The notes: a model not told the origin generated them from the sequence alone. DNA of 30,466 nt from Limiplasma sp036652695 (GCA_036652695.1 JAVVVJ010000029.1:1-30466); one strand, 5' to 3'. Shown: positions 7,719 through 16,273, counted from the stretch's first letter. Translations and numbers: made by a program.

Positions 7719-9991
7719 TCTTCATTCACCTTTACAATCGGCGCGATGGAAAGTGAAAATTCCTTGCTGCCATAGGCCGCAAAGCCAATCATGATGCGTG
7801 CCTCGTTGCCTGTGCCGTGGATTTCCAGCACGTTTCCTTCGCCAAATTTGCGGTGCATCACGCGATCGCCCACCTTAAACAGCGCTGCCACGGCACTTTC
7901 AGGCACGCCAGCCGCCGCAGATGCCGTAAAGCCCTTCTGCACGCCCTCCACCCCTAGCGCGCTTCGTCCCATGCCAAGGCCAACTCCAGCGCCTTCGGTG
8001 TGGTAACGCGAGGTGCGCTTGGGTGCGGGACGGCTGTAAGCCTCCGTTACGCCGGGGAAGCTCTGCTCGCGCTGGTTGATCCAGCCAGAGTCCACCAGCC
8101 GCTCGGGAATTTCCTTGAGAAACCGACTGGGTGCGTTGTAGTTGGTTTGGTTATAGAGCGATCGCTGGGAGGCATAGCTGATAAAGAGCTGTTCGCGGGC
8201 ACGCGTAATGGCCACGTAGCACAGGCGGCGTTCCTCCTCCAGCTTTTTTTCATCCTGAATGCTGCGCCCGTTCGGAAAGACGCCTTCCTCAAGCCCGGCC
8301 ATATATACAATGGGAAATTCAAGCCCCTTTGCGCTGTGAACCGTCATCAGCGTAACGGCCTTTGCCTCAAAATCCGCGCTGTCCAAATCGCTTACGAGGG
8401 AGATGTTTTCAAGATAATCCTCCAGCGTGGGCGAATCGGCGGCTTCCTCGTACTGACCTACCGCGCCAAGAAACTCGTTGATATTCTCCACGCGGTTCTT
8501 TCCCTCGTCCGAAATATCGCGCTCGTATTGCTCCTTGAGGCCTGTTTTTTCAATCAGATAGCGCGCAAAATCGGCAATGCCCATGTCCTCGCGCGTCAAC
8601 ACGAGCTGGTTTAAAAGCTCGCCAAAGTCATGCACGCATTTGCGGGGGCGTGCGGAAAGCGTTTGCGGCACGTCCATCAGGGCGCTGTACAGCGGCATCC
8701 CCTGTTCATTGGCGTATCGCACAAGCTCCGCAATGGTGCTGTCGCCAATGGAGCGTTTGGGTTGGTTGATGATGCGGCGAAGGCTCACATCATCAGCGGG
8801 GTTGACGATGCAGCGCAGGTAGGCCACAATGTCCTTGACTTCCTTACGGTCGTAAAAGCGAAGCCCGCCATATACGCGGTAGGGAATGCCAGCGCGCACC
8901 AGCATTTCTTCCATTACGCGGCTCTGTGCGTTGGAACGGTATAGGATGGCCATGCTGCCGTAATCGTGATCGGCAAGCTTCATCTGCTGCATGCGGTCGC
9001 AGATCCATGCGGCTTCTTCGCGCTCGTCTCCGGCGCTAAAGAGCTTGATGGGCGCGCCAGCGGGCAGCTCCGTCCACAACACTTTTTCCATGCGCCCCGT
9101 GTTGTGCGCAATCACCTGATTGGCGGCGTCCAAGATGTTAGCGGTGCTGCGGTAATTCTGTTCCAGCTTGATAACCACCGCGTCTGGGAAATCCTTCTCA
9201 AAATCGAGAATGTTGCGAATGTCCGCGCCGCGCCACCCGTAGATGGATTGATCGTCATCGCCCACCACGCAGAGGTTGCGGCTGTTCTTGGTGAGCAGCT
9301 TTACCAGCGAGTACTGCGCGAAGTTCGTGTCCTGATACTCGTCTACATGCACATAGCGGAACTTATCGCGATAGCTCTCCAGCACAGGCGGATGATCGGC
9401 AAAAAGCTCCAGCGTGCGCACGAGCAGATCGTCAAAGTCGAGCGCGTTCGCGCTTCGCAGCCGACGCTCATACGCATCATATAGATCATGGATTTGCTGC
9501 GCTCGAAAATCCTTTTCGGAGGATTGAAACCATTCATCCGGGCTGAGCAGCTTGTTCTTTGCGTCGCTGATTTTGGATTTGATCTCGCGTGCGGGAAGGA
9601 GCTTATCATCGATGTTGAAATGCTTGATCAGATCCTTTACAACGCTGGTTTGGTCGTCATCGTCGTAAATGGTAAAGGAACGTGTATACCCAAGCTTTTC
9701 AATATCACGGCGAAGGATGCGCGCGCACATCGCGTGAAACGTGCTTACCCAAACACTCGCGCCCCGCTCGCCCGCCAAAACGCTCACGCGCTCCCGCATC
9801 TCTTTGGCGGCTTTGTTGGTAAAGGTGATGGCCAGTATATTCCATGGGGCAATTCCGTGGTCGATCAGGTTGGCAACACGATAGGTCAGCGCCCTCGTTT
9901 TGCCGCTACCGGCGCCCGCTAGGATCAGCACAGGCCCATCGAGCGTTTCCGCTGCCTTGCGCTGCTGTGGGTTTAAAGCTTCCAAATTCAT
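7715..9991 (-). CDS. pcrA: ATP-dependent DNA helicase PcrA/UvrD
   Basis: This is a superfamily 1A 3'-5' helicase used in repair and in clearing replication-transcription conflicts. In 758 residues it shows Walker A GAGSGKT (26-32), motif Ia TFTNKAAKEM, motif II DEYQDT (217-222), motif III GDDDQSIYGWRG (244-255), motif IV QNYRST, motif V TVHSAKGLEFP and motif VI YVAITRA. The C-terminal tail has the PcrA-type module GDRVMHRKFGEGNV. AGAGGAT precedes the ATG. It follows yerC by 17 bases and overlaps ligA, the classic Firmicutes gene order, but pcrB, which sits between yerC and pcrA in Bacillus, is absent. Confidence 0.97.
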   Translation of the reverse strand: MNLEALNPQQRKAAETLDGPVLILAGAGSGKTRALTYRVANLIDHGIAPWNILAITFTNKAAKEMRERVSVLAGERGASVWVSTFHAMCARILRRDIEKLGYTRSFTIYDDDDQTSVVKDLIKHFNIDDKLLPAREIKSKISDAKNKLLSPDEWFQSSEKDFRAQQIHDLYDAYERRLRSANALDFDDLLVRTLELFADHPPVLESYRDKFRYVHVDEYQDTNFAQYSLVKLLTKNSRNLCVVGDDDQSIYGWRGADIRNILDFEKDFPDAVVIKLEQNYRSTANILDAANQVIAHNTGRMEKVLWTELPAGAPIKLFSAGDEREEAAWICDRMQQMKLADHDYGSMAILYRSNAQSRVMEEMLVRAGIPYRVYGGLRFYDRKEVKDIVAYLRCIVNPADDVSLRRIINQPKRSIGDSTIAELVRYANEQGMPLYSALMDVPQTLSARPRKCVHDFGELLNQLVLTREDMGIADFARYLIEKTGLKEQYERDISDEGKNRVENINEFLGAVGQYEEAADSPTLEDYLENISLVSDLDSADFEAKAVTLMTVHSAKGLEFPIVYMAGLEEGVFPNGRSIQDEKKLEEERRLCYVAITRAREQLFISYASQRSLYNQTNYNAPSRFLKEIPERLVDSGWINQREQSFPGVTEAYSRPAPKRTSRYHTEGAGVGLGMGRSALGVEGVQKGFTASAAAGVPESAVAALFKVGDRVMHRKFGEGNVLEIHGTGNEARIMIGFAAYGSKEFSLSIAPIVKVNEE

Positions 9992-10008
9992 GCTATATTA
10001 TCCTCTAC

Positions 10009-10320
10009 TTACTTCTGTTGTAAATCAGTGGGCTGCTTCAGCCTGTTCAGCACAAGATGGTAGCCGTCCGCGCCGTAGAGCAAGGAACGGTTGACACGGC
10101 TGATGGTAGCGGTGGAAGCGCCCGTTTGATGCGCGATTTCCTGATAGGTAACCTTCTGGCGCAGCATTTCGGCAACTTCCAGCCGTTGAGTGATGCTCTT
10201 GAGCTCCTGCACGGTAAGCACATCCTCGCAAAAACGATAAGCATCCTCCGTGGTTTCCAGCGAGAGCAACGCCCGCATGAGCAGCTCGGTCTGATCGTTT
10301 TGGAACCTAGGCGTAAACAC
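10009..10320 (-). CDS. yerC: YerC/YecD family TrpR-like DNA-binding protein
   Basis: The 103-residue protein matches the YerC/YecD subgroup of the Trp-repressor-like superfamily. It starts with an acidic helical region (LLSLETTEDAYRFCEDVLT), then ELKSITQRLEVAEML, and a helix-turn-helix YQEIAHQTGASTATISRVNRSL. It is probably a transcriptional regulator with an unknown ligand. The start is GTG, with GGAGGA eight bases upstream. It is the first gene of the yerC-pcrA-ligA operon. A -10 TATAAT lies about 45 bases upstream. Confidence 0.9.
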   Translation of the reverse strand: MFTPRFQNDQTELLMRALLSLETTEDAYRFCEDVLTVQELKSITQRLEVAEMLRQKVTYQEIAHQTGASTATISRVNRSLLYGADGYHLVLNRLKQPTDLQQK

Positions 10321-10365
10321 AGCTACAATCCTCCGATACTACAGTGCAAAGTATGGCCTATTAAC

Positions 10366-10394
10366 ATTATAGCACATTTGGAGGCAGAAAGAAA
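10366..10394 (-). promoter_or_regulatory. Promoter of the yerC-pcrA-ligA operon (probable)
   Basis: On the minus strand a perfect TATAAT (forward 10366-10371), preceded by TG one base further upstream (TGC-TATAAT), lies 46 bases before the GTG of yerC. No convincing -35 is seen at 16-18 bases, which fits an extended -10 type. A small GCGTG/CACGC hairpin (10401-10417) just upstream may end the spoIIP transcript. Confidence 0.5.
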
Positions 10395-10439
10395 GTCGAA
10401 GCGTGCATTTGTCACGCATTGTCTTATCGGAGCAACGGG

Positions 10440-11597
10440 CTATTCGCCATCCTTGGGCGGCTTTTTGCCAAACAATCCGCCCGTCATTTCACTAAAGCTG
10501 CGCCCCCATTTGCTCCCCCCGCCCCTTCTGCCAGCGGAGAGAAAGGCGAACACCCCAAGGCCGATTACCAGCGCCACAATCAGCCAGATGATGGCCGTTG
10601 AGCCGGTATTGTCGGCGGACGCGCCCTGATCTGCGGGAGGAGCGCTTGCGGATGGATTTTGCGCGGTGGGCGCCCCGCCGGAAACATCGCTCGCGCCAGC
10701 CGAACCGGTCACGCCGCCGTAAAGCGCCTTATAGATCACCTCGGATAGGGGCTTGGTGGCTTTGAGCACCCGCTCTTTGGAAAGTGTATGCGTGCCGAAC
10801 TCCAAAAGCACGCTTCGCGGAGCGAGGTCTTGGTTGTAGGAGCCCTTGCCCATGTAGATATCCTTGATGAGCTTGGGGTAGATTTTATCCGCGACGGCCT
10901 TGATCTGCTTGGCAAAGCTCAGGTTGGCCTCTTTGTTTTGGTTGCCCTTGCCCACCAGCAGGCGTACCTTGCTCATCTTTTCGTTGCCAATCGTAACGGC
11001 GTATTCCTCCGGGTTGGGAATTCCATCGCGGTGAATGTCAAAGATGGCGCTTGGCTGCGTTTTGAGCAGCGTAACCGCCGTTTGGCGGCTGCGGCGGTAT
11101 GCGCCCGCATCGTGCGGATGATGCGTTTCATCGCTTTGCTCTACCGTTACGCCCAGCGCCGTGAAGCCATCGGCAAGCCGCTTTTTGATATCATAGATGC
11201 CGCCGCGCGGCTCCGTGCTGGTGGCGCCGTCCCCATTTTCATAGCTCTCATCGCTATGGGTGCAGTAAAGAGCAATTTTTTTTGTGCCAACCGCGCTTAC
11301 GGGCAGGCTTTGCTGCATGGTAAGCCAGCTCACGTCCGGCATATCCGCAACGCCCAAGAATTCGGCGATTGCGATTTTTTCATCCGCGTTTACCTTGGTG
11401 ACGCGGTAATGCCGGTTATCCCCGCCGATGTACTCGTCGCCTTGCTCGCATTCGCCGCAGTACTGCGTGACTACCGTGCCCTGCGCGTCCATAATGGTAT
11501 AGACCTCATCCTGGGCAGCTGCCGCGCTCAGCGGCAGAAGAAGCGCAAGAAGCAGCAATAGAACAAACGCTTGCATAATCCTTTGATTCATTCTCAT
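10440..11597 (-). CDS. spoIIP: Stage II sporulation protein P (SpoIIP) family, C-terminally anchored
   Basis: SpoIIP is the amidase/endopeptidase of the SpoIIDMP engulfment complex. In this 385-residue protein the catalytic domain spans about 105-295. It contains the zinc-site motifs YCTHSDES (His114, Glu117; family HTHxxES), FDIHRDG (family D-x-HRD) and SVLLEFG (family LLExG). The N-terminus is a cleavable-looking signal (about 8-28). A Gly/Ala/Pro-rich linker leads to a C-terminal membrane span (about 333-355) and a basic tail. The membrane anchor being at the C-terminus is unusual, since Bacillus SpoIIP is anchored N-terminally. The ATG overlaps the stop of the upstream DUF1614 gene in an ATGA arrangement. 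Confidence 0.85.
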   Translation of the reverse strand: MRMNQRIMQAFVLLLLLALLLPLSAAAAQDEVYTIMDAQGTVVTQYCGECEQGDEYIGGDNRHYRVTKVNADEKIAIAEFLGVADMPDVSWLTMQQSLPVSAVGTKKIALYCTHSDESYENGDGATSTEPRGGIYDIKKRLADGFTALGVTVEQSDETHHPHDAGAYRRSRQTAVTLLKTQPSAIFDIHRDGIPNPEEYAVTIGNEKMSKVRLLVGKGNQNKEANLSFAKQIKAVADKIYPKLIKDIYMGKGSYNQDLAPRSVLLEFGTHTLSKERVLKATKPLSEVIYKALYGGVTGSAGASDVSGGAPTAQNPSASAPPADQGASADNTGSTAIIWLIVALVIGLGVFAFLSAGRRGGGSKWGRSFSEMTGGLFGKKPPKDGE

Positions 11598-12247
11598 TTC
11601 TCCTTCTGCCTTATGGGGTTTTGAATGGGGCTTTCCACGGGCTTTTCCGTGCCGCGTGCAAAGCGCTCCAAGATTTCGCCGATTAGCTCTGCCAGCAGCA
11701 CAGCTAGCATACCGCTGATGATCATCGCGTCAAATACGCCTGCGCCGCCCAGCACCAGCTGCTGGGCAATGCCGTTTGCGCTGTTTACAATGGCAACCGC
11801 AATGTCCGCAAGCATGACGCCAAGCACGCCGCAGATAAACGCACCGCGTCGCGAGCGGCCTAAAAGGTAGGCCACCAAGCCGCCAACCAACCCATAGACA
11901 TACATGGGGTCGATCACCATACGCTCTGGTTCATTGGGCATGAATACGGAGAGCGCATACACTGCGCCGCCCGTGATGACCGCGCCCACAATGGCCCGAA
12001 TGCGTTCCTTTGCGGTGCCTGCGCGAATCAGCAGGTATACGCATACGCCAAATGGAATCAGCGCCCCGCCGGGGCTGATGGAAACGGTGCCGATGACAAT
12101 GTTAGGCACAAGTGTCCCAAAGAACATGAGCGCAATCAGCAAAAGCGCCGCGCGATCACTCAGGTACAGCTTATCCAGCACCCGCTGCGCCACGCCAAAG
12201 AAAACCAGAACCGCTACCACAGTGAGAAGGATCATCCCAATGGACAT
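11594..12247 (-). CDS. DUF1614 multi-spanning membrane protein
   Basis: From the ATG at 12245-12247 the product has 217 residues and about six hydrophobic spans, with the DUF1614 pattern of a glycine-rich membrane core (SISPGGALIPFGVCVYLL, VGGLVAYLLGR, GGAGVFDAMIISGMLAVLLAE). GGAAGGG precedes the start; a GTG two codons earlier is a possible alternative, and a longer frame to 12307 has no ribosome site. The family has no known function but is frequent in spore formers. Its four-base overlap with spoIIP means the two are made together, so a role in engulfment or in handling SpoIIP at the membrane is a reasonable inference. Confidence 0.8.
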   Translation of the reverse strand: MSIGMILLTVVAVLVFFGVAQRVLDKLYLSDRAALLLIALMFFGTLVPNIVIGTVSISPGGALIPFGVCVYLLIRAGTAKERIRAIVGAVITGGAVYALSVFMPNEPERMVIDPMYVYGLVGGLVAYLLGRSRRGAFICGVLGVMLADIAVAIVNSANGIAQQLVLGGAGVFDAMIISGMLAVLLAELIGEILERFARGTEKPVESPIQNPIRQKEK

Positions 12248-12351
12248 ACACACGCATCCCTTCCAAGGAAAGATGCTAGTACTTTGCCCCAATTGTGACA
12301 AATCCATACCAAAGGGTAGCGGAACGGTTTGCTTTTTAGCGGGAAAAACGG

Positions 12352-15147
12352 TTAAGCGATTTGATGAACCGCGCTTTGCCGGGCGCGGATTTGTGCGCGC
12401 AGTGTCTGATACAGAAGCGCTGGCTCAACGGGCTTTGCCAGATGCTCGTTCATGCCGGCGGCGCGGGAATGCTCTACATCCTCTTCATAGGCGTTTGCAG
12501 TCATGGCGATGATTGGCACGCTGCGTGCGTCGGCGCGGTTGAGCGCGCGAATGGCCTTTGCAGCCTCCAGCCCATCCATCACGGGCATGCGGATATCCAT
12601 TAAAATTGCGTCGTATTGCTCAAGCGCGGATTTTGCAAACATCGCGAGGCCTTCCTTGCCATTTGTCGCCACGTCCACAAGTATGCCCTGCTTTTGCAGC
12701 AGGCGTTTGGCAACCTCAATATTTAAGATATGATCCTCACAGAGCAAAACTCGTTTGTTCATCAAAAAATCCGGTTCCTCCTCTGTGACGATTGCCGCCG
12801 CGGGGAGCTGAGCGCTCCGTTCACATTCCAGCTGCACGGTAAACTCGCTGCCTTTGCCGGGCTTGCTCTTGGCTGTGATGGTTCCGCTCATGAGCTCCAC
12901 AAGGTTTTTCACAATGGAAAGCCCAAGACCCGCGCCTTCCTCCGCTTGCGGAAGGCTGCGGCGCTCCTGCTCAAAGGGCAGAAACATTTTGGAAATGAAA
13001 TTTTCACCGATGCCAATCCCGTTATCGCGCACGATCAAGCGGATCAGCATCTTGTTGTTTGGCTGAAAAATGCCCTCAATAACAATTTCCACCTTCCCGC
13101 CTGCTGGCGTGAATTTGATGGCGTTTGTCGCCAAATTCACGATAATTTGTTGTATGCGCAGGCGATCCAGCAGCACCGGCTGATTGGATTCAGACAAAGT
13201 AGAAACGGTAAAGTCCAAACGCTTTTCCTTGGCGCGCGGGAAGAGAAGGCTTTCAACGGTATGCGCAACCTCTGCACAGGAAACCGGCTCTGGATGAAGC
13301 GCAATCAATTTGCTCTCCATTTTGTTCATATCCAGCGTATCGTTGATCAGCCCAAGCAGATACTTACCTGCAACCTTAATATTTTTGAAGTATTTTTTGG
13401 ATTCGACGATGTTCTTTTCCGATTCACCCAGCTCCGCCATGCCGATCATTGCATTCATGGGCGTGCGCATATCGTGGCTCATGCGGGAGAGAAAATCAAA
13501 CTTCGCATTGCTTGCACGCGCAAGCTCCATGTTTTTGCGGTTTTTGTATCGCGCTAGCACAAACAGGATCACCGCCAGCATCAGCAGCATCAGCAGCGCT
13601 GTCAGCAGACCGACTGCCGCGCCCGGGTTAGAGCGGGCAAAGGCCGCGAAGCTGCTTTTCTGTGCAAACTGAATGGCTTGCGCGCTGTACAGGTATAGAT
13701 CCGAATCGCTCAAGCTACAGATATACCGGTTAACAAGCTGCAAAAGGGTGTTATCGCTTTCCCGAACCAGCGCGATACAGGCGTTGGTGCCTGCGAACGG
13801 CGAGGGGAAGACCGCGAGATCTGCGTACAGGTCATGGGTATAATAGTCAACCGAGCGGCTGTTGCCATATCCGCAATCCGCGTCGCCATGCGCAACGGCT
13901 TTGATGCAATCAGCCAGCGTAGGGTAATACTTGATTGCCATTGCGTTCACTTGGCTGGCTAAAGACGAGTTGCTTACCAACGCCACCACACGCTTTTGCT
14001 CGGGAATCTGCGAAATGTCGGCGTGCGCAAACATAACCGTGCTCACCGCGGCGTAGGGAGCGGAAGAGATAAGCCCCAAGCTTGGGTTCGCGGCGGCGTT
14101 GCAGGGAATGCCCAGCGCGCAATCGTATTTGCCGCTTTGCATGGTAGCCGCAAAACTCTGCGATGGATCAAAAACATCATATTCCACCTGAAGGCCGGTG
14201 GCTTGGGCAAAATCATTCATCAGCAGATAGGATGAACCGCCTAGCCGCCCGGCGTCATACTGATAGATGAAGGGCGCGGCATTGGGGACGCATAGCACGC
14301 GGAGCGTTTTTTTCTGTTGCAGGAAGAGCTGCTCCGCTTGATTCATTTCAAACCGTGCGGATTCGGTATTGAAGTACTTGTTGAATAAATCGCGCTGGAA
14401 ATTTGGAAAGGCCTTGTTGAGATTTGCAATGGCCTGATTGAGCTGCGTCATCAGCTTCTCGTTTCCTTTTGTGCCCACAAAATAGAATGGGCGCGGTGCA
14501 AAAAAAGCGATTTGCTTGGTTCCGGGGATACGCACGAGCGATATGCGCAACATGACGTCTGCCTTTCCGGAAATCAGCGCATCATATTGTCCGGCTTCAT
14601 CGGCGCATTCGATTAGCTCATAGTGCAAATCGGAGCTTTTCACGAAGGCCTCCAGCTCGGCAATGCGAACCGACGCTTTTTTTTGAACGGCAACGCGCAG
14701 GGGGGAGAACAGCATATAGCTTGTTTCATTGATTTGCGTATCGTTTTGGAGCGATGCGAGCGAGGTGTATACCGTGCCGTAGCTGAGCTTGGCGTATTCA
14801 TAGTCCTCTATCAGCGCATCGTTTTTTAGCATGCAGCCTAGCAAATCCGCATCTCCTGCTTTTACCAGCTGCATCGCTTCGGAGATGGATTCATTAAGCG
14901 CCGCATCCTCAGGGACGATCCATTCATACTCCCAGCCTGTAAACTCCGCGATTTTTTGGAGATAATCATAGGTATAGCCGGAGTAATTTCCTTGATCGTC
15001 TCTTTCACAGATGTCGGGCTGCAATGGAAATGCCACTCGAATTTTGACGGGAGCCTTTGCCGCGAGGGCGGGCGGGCAAAGCACGGCCAACAGCATCATG
15101 GATAGCAGTAGGCAGATAATGCTGTTTTTCGTTTGCTGTTGGTGCAT
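12352..15147 (-). CDS. Hybrid sensor histidine kinase with two extracellular solute-binding (SBP_bac_3-like) modules
   Basis: The 931-residue protein has the BvgS/EvgS layout. A signal or anchor segment (8-30) is followed by two consecutive periplasmic-binding-protein-type modules (about 34-265 and 281-500) and a transmembrane span (about 510-532). The HisKA domain follows with the phospho-acceptor His558 in FLSRMSHDMRTPMN. The HATPase domain shows N-box Asn675, G1 DNGIGIG (708-714) and G2 GAGLGLS (738-744). A receiver domain carries acidic residues CED (803-805), phospho-acceptor Asp851 in LMDIRMP and Lys905. There is no HPt domain and no response regulator nearby, so its phosphorelay partner must be encoded elsewhere. 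The ligand is probably an amino acid or other small polar solute. AGGAGGAC precedes the ATG. Confidence 0.93.
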   Translation of the reverse strand: MHQQQTKNSIICLLLSMMLLAVLCPPALAAKAPVKIRVAFPLQPDICERDDQGNYSGYTYDYLQKIAEFTGWEYEWIVPEDAALNESISEAMQLVKAGDADLLGCMLKNDALIEDYEYAKLSYGTVYTSLASLQNDTQINETSYMLFSPLRVAVQKKASVRIAELEAFVKSSDLHYELIECADEAGQYDALISGKADVMLRISLVRIPGTKQIAFFAPRPFYFVGTKGNEKLMTQLNQAIANLNKAFPNFQRDLFNKYFNTESARFEMNQAEQLFLQQKKTLRVLCVPNAAPFIYQYDAGRLGGSSYLLMNDFAQATGLQVEYDVFDPSQSFAATMQSGKYDCALGIPCNAAANPSLGLISSAPYAAVSTVMFAHADISQIPEQKRVVALVSNSSLASQVNAMAIKYYPTLADCIKAVAHGDADCGYGNSRSVDYYTHDLYADLAVFPSPFAGTNACIALVRESDNTLLQLVNRYICSLSDSDLYLYSAQAIQFAQKSSFAAFARSNPGAAVGLLTALLMLLMLAVILFVLARYKNRKNMELARASNAKFDFLSRMSHDMRTPMNAMIGMAELGESEKNIVESKKYFKNIKVAGKYLLGLINDTLDMNKMESKLIALHPEPVSCAEVAHTVESLLFPRAKEKRLDFTVSTLSESNQPVLLDRLRIQQIIVNLATNAIKFTPAGGKVEIVIEGIFQPNNKMLIRLIVRDNGIGIGENFISKMFLPFEQERRSLPQAEEGAGLGLSIVKNLVELMSGTITAKSKPGKGSEFTVQLECERSAQLPAAAIVTEEEPDFLMNKRVLLCEDHILNIEVAKRLLQKQGILVDVATNGKEGLAMFAKSALEQYDAILMDIRMPVMDGLEAAKAIRALNRADARSVPIIAMTANAYEEDVEHSRAAGMNEHLAKPVEPALLYQTLRAQIRARQSAVHQIA

Positions 15148-15317
15148 GGAAGTGTCCTCCTGTTATTTTGCCGTGGTGGCGGCATAAGACGATCTGTTAT
15201 TCGTCTGTATAGCACAGTACCATGATACCATGAATTTTACGAATTAACCATAACCAATGATGTGTTTTTCCGATAGAAAGCGTGTGAAGCGTCAACCACA
15301 TTTTTACCAATCATGCT

Positions 15318-15346
15318 TTGATTTTATTTTGCAATTGTGCTATAAT
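15318..15346 (+). promoter_or_regulatory. Strong sigma-A promoter of the small lysine-rich protein gene
   Basis: TTGATT (15318-15323), a 17-base spacer and a perfect TATAAT (15341-15346) give a predicted start point near 15353. That leaves an untranslated leader of about 146 bases before the next start codon. On the opposite strand, 15148-15317 is the upstream region of the sensor kinase gene, where I see only weak promoter-like elements. Confidence 0.75.
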
Positions 15347-15352
15347 TCATTT

Positions 15353-15498
15353 ATGGTCGATTTCTAGAACGACCGTGCCGGAGCGTGCGCTTAGCGACTC
15401 CCCCAATTTTAGGGCTCCACAAAAATAAACCACTCCAAGGGCGCGACCCATTGACGAACGCGCACCATTGCATCGGTTTAAGAAAGGTGGTGCTAATC
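15353..15498 (+). other. Long structured 5' leader, candidate cis-regulatory RNA of unknown class
   Basis: The leader can form a hairpin GGTCG/CGACC near its 5' end and a GGAGC/GCTCC pairing. More notably, GCGCACC at 15460-15466 can pair either with GTGCGC at 15385-15390 or, through GCACCA, with TGGTGC at 15488-15493, which overlaps the ribosome-binding region. These pairings exclude each other, as in a translational switch. I do not recognise it as any riboswitch or 6S RNA class. Confidence 0.35.
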
Positions 15499-15618
15499 AT
15501 GGGCGATAAGAATCCAAAAAAGATGCCGAAGCAGAAAAAAGAAGCTGCAAAACCGGTGGTAGCTCCCCAGAGTTCCCCCGCGCCTGCACAAGCAAAGGCT
15601 GATAAAAAACAAAAGTAG
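15499..15618 (+). CDS. Small lysine-rich protein (39 residues), function unknown
   Basis: The ATG at 15499 is preceded by AGAAAGGTGGTG, and a strong promoter and a downstream terminator frame it, so it is a genuine expressed unit despite its size. The protein begins MGDKNPKKMPKQKKE and ends AKADKKQK; it is about one quarter lysine, with an Ala/Pro/Ser-rich middle and no hydrophobic segment. Short basic proteins with a similar start occur in gut Firmicutes, in my recollection, but I know no function. The strong basic charge would suit binding to nucleic acid or ribosomes. The longer frame beginning at 15385 is rejected because it is untranslated leader without a ribosome site. Confidence 0.65.
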   Translation: MGDKNPKKMPKQKKEAAKPVVAPQSSPAPAQAKADKKQK

Positions 15619-15627
15619 CAATGAAAA

Positions 15628-15674
15628 GAGCCGTCCGGCGCACCTTTTTGCGAAGGTGTTCGGGCGGCTTTTTT
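15628..15674. terminator. Bidirectional intrinsic terminator
   Basis: AGCCGTCCG pairs with CGGGCGGCT, allowing a G-T pair, enclosing a second stem CACCTTttTGCGAAGGTG. TTTTTT follows on the plus strand and TTTT on the minus strand. It lies between the convergent small-protein gene and the ECF S-component gene and can serve both. Confidence 0.85.
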
Positions 15675-15676
15675 GC

Positions 15677-16228
15677 TTACGCCTTTACGGAGGCGGGGAG
15701 CGCCAACAAAATCACCTTGGCGAGAACCATGCCGATGAGTGCGGTGATGATCTGCTGCACCTGTGCCACAGCGGCAACGCCCAAGGCCGCGTTAAAGGCC
15801 GAACCCTTGGTGGAGCAGAGCATCAACGATTGACCTAGCACAATCACCACGTACTTGACGAGCATGCCAATGACGCCCGCAACGCAAAAGCGTACCCAGC
15901 TTGCGGCATCGCTACCCTGCGCATTTTTGGCGAACAGCGCAAAGGCAAGCACGAGCGTTGCGTTGCCTGCCATGATCCACGGCATCATAAAGATCACCGC
16001 GTGTCCCTGCCAATATGCGATGAGCGGAGTGACCACCGCAACGGCTATGCCGCTCCATAGGCCAACCGCACAGGCGGCCACGATCGTGCACAGGTTTACC
16101 AGAGAACCGATGATATAGGTAGAAACGGGGTTGGAGCCGCCAAGCATGGGACGCATTAGCTGAAATACAACGGTCAGCGCGATGAGGATAGCGGTTGTCA
16201 CCATCTTACGGATGCTTTTGGAACTCAT
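15677..16228 (-). CDS. ECF-type transporter S component, substrate unknown
   Basis: This 183-residue, strongly hydrophobic protein has six likely membrane spans. Its N-terminus (RKMVTTAILIALTVVFQL) is typical of energy-coupling-factor substrate-capture proteins, as is the 'G..V..+...+..WPGIA.A.++P' pattern here seen as VGLWSGIAVAVVTPLIAYWQ. S components bind a vitamin, cofactor or metal and use a shared EcfA-A'-T module encoded elsewhere; no such module is present here. The first loop (RPMLGGSNPVSTYIIGS) is not one I can tie to a known vitamin. There is no riboswitch in its short leader, which would have hinted at the substrate. A -10 TATAAT lies about 46 bases upstream. Confidence 0.75.
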   Translation of the reverse strand: MSSKSIRKMVTTAILIALTVVFQLMRPMLGGSNPVSTYIIGSLVNLCTIVAACAVGLWSGIAVAVVTPLIAYWQGHAVIFMMPWIMAGNATLVLAFALFAKNAQGSDAASWVRFCVAGVIGMLVKYVVIVLGQSLMLCSTKGSAFNAALGVAAVAQVQQIITALIGMVLAKVILLALPASVKA

Positions 16229-16273
16229 GATACTTCCTCCTATTTATATGAAAACTGAAATGATTCCTACGCT

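Noticed and set aside
15385..15498. Longer version of the small lysine-rich protein starting at 15385
   Set aside because: The segment has no ribosome site, and the sequence looks like structured leader; the strong ribosome site is at 15499.
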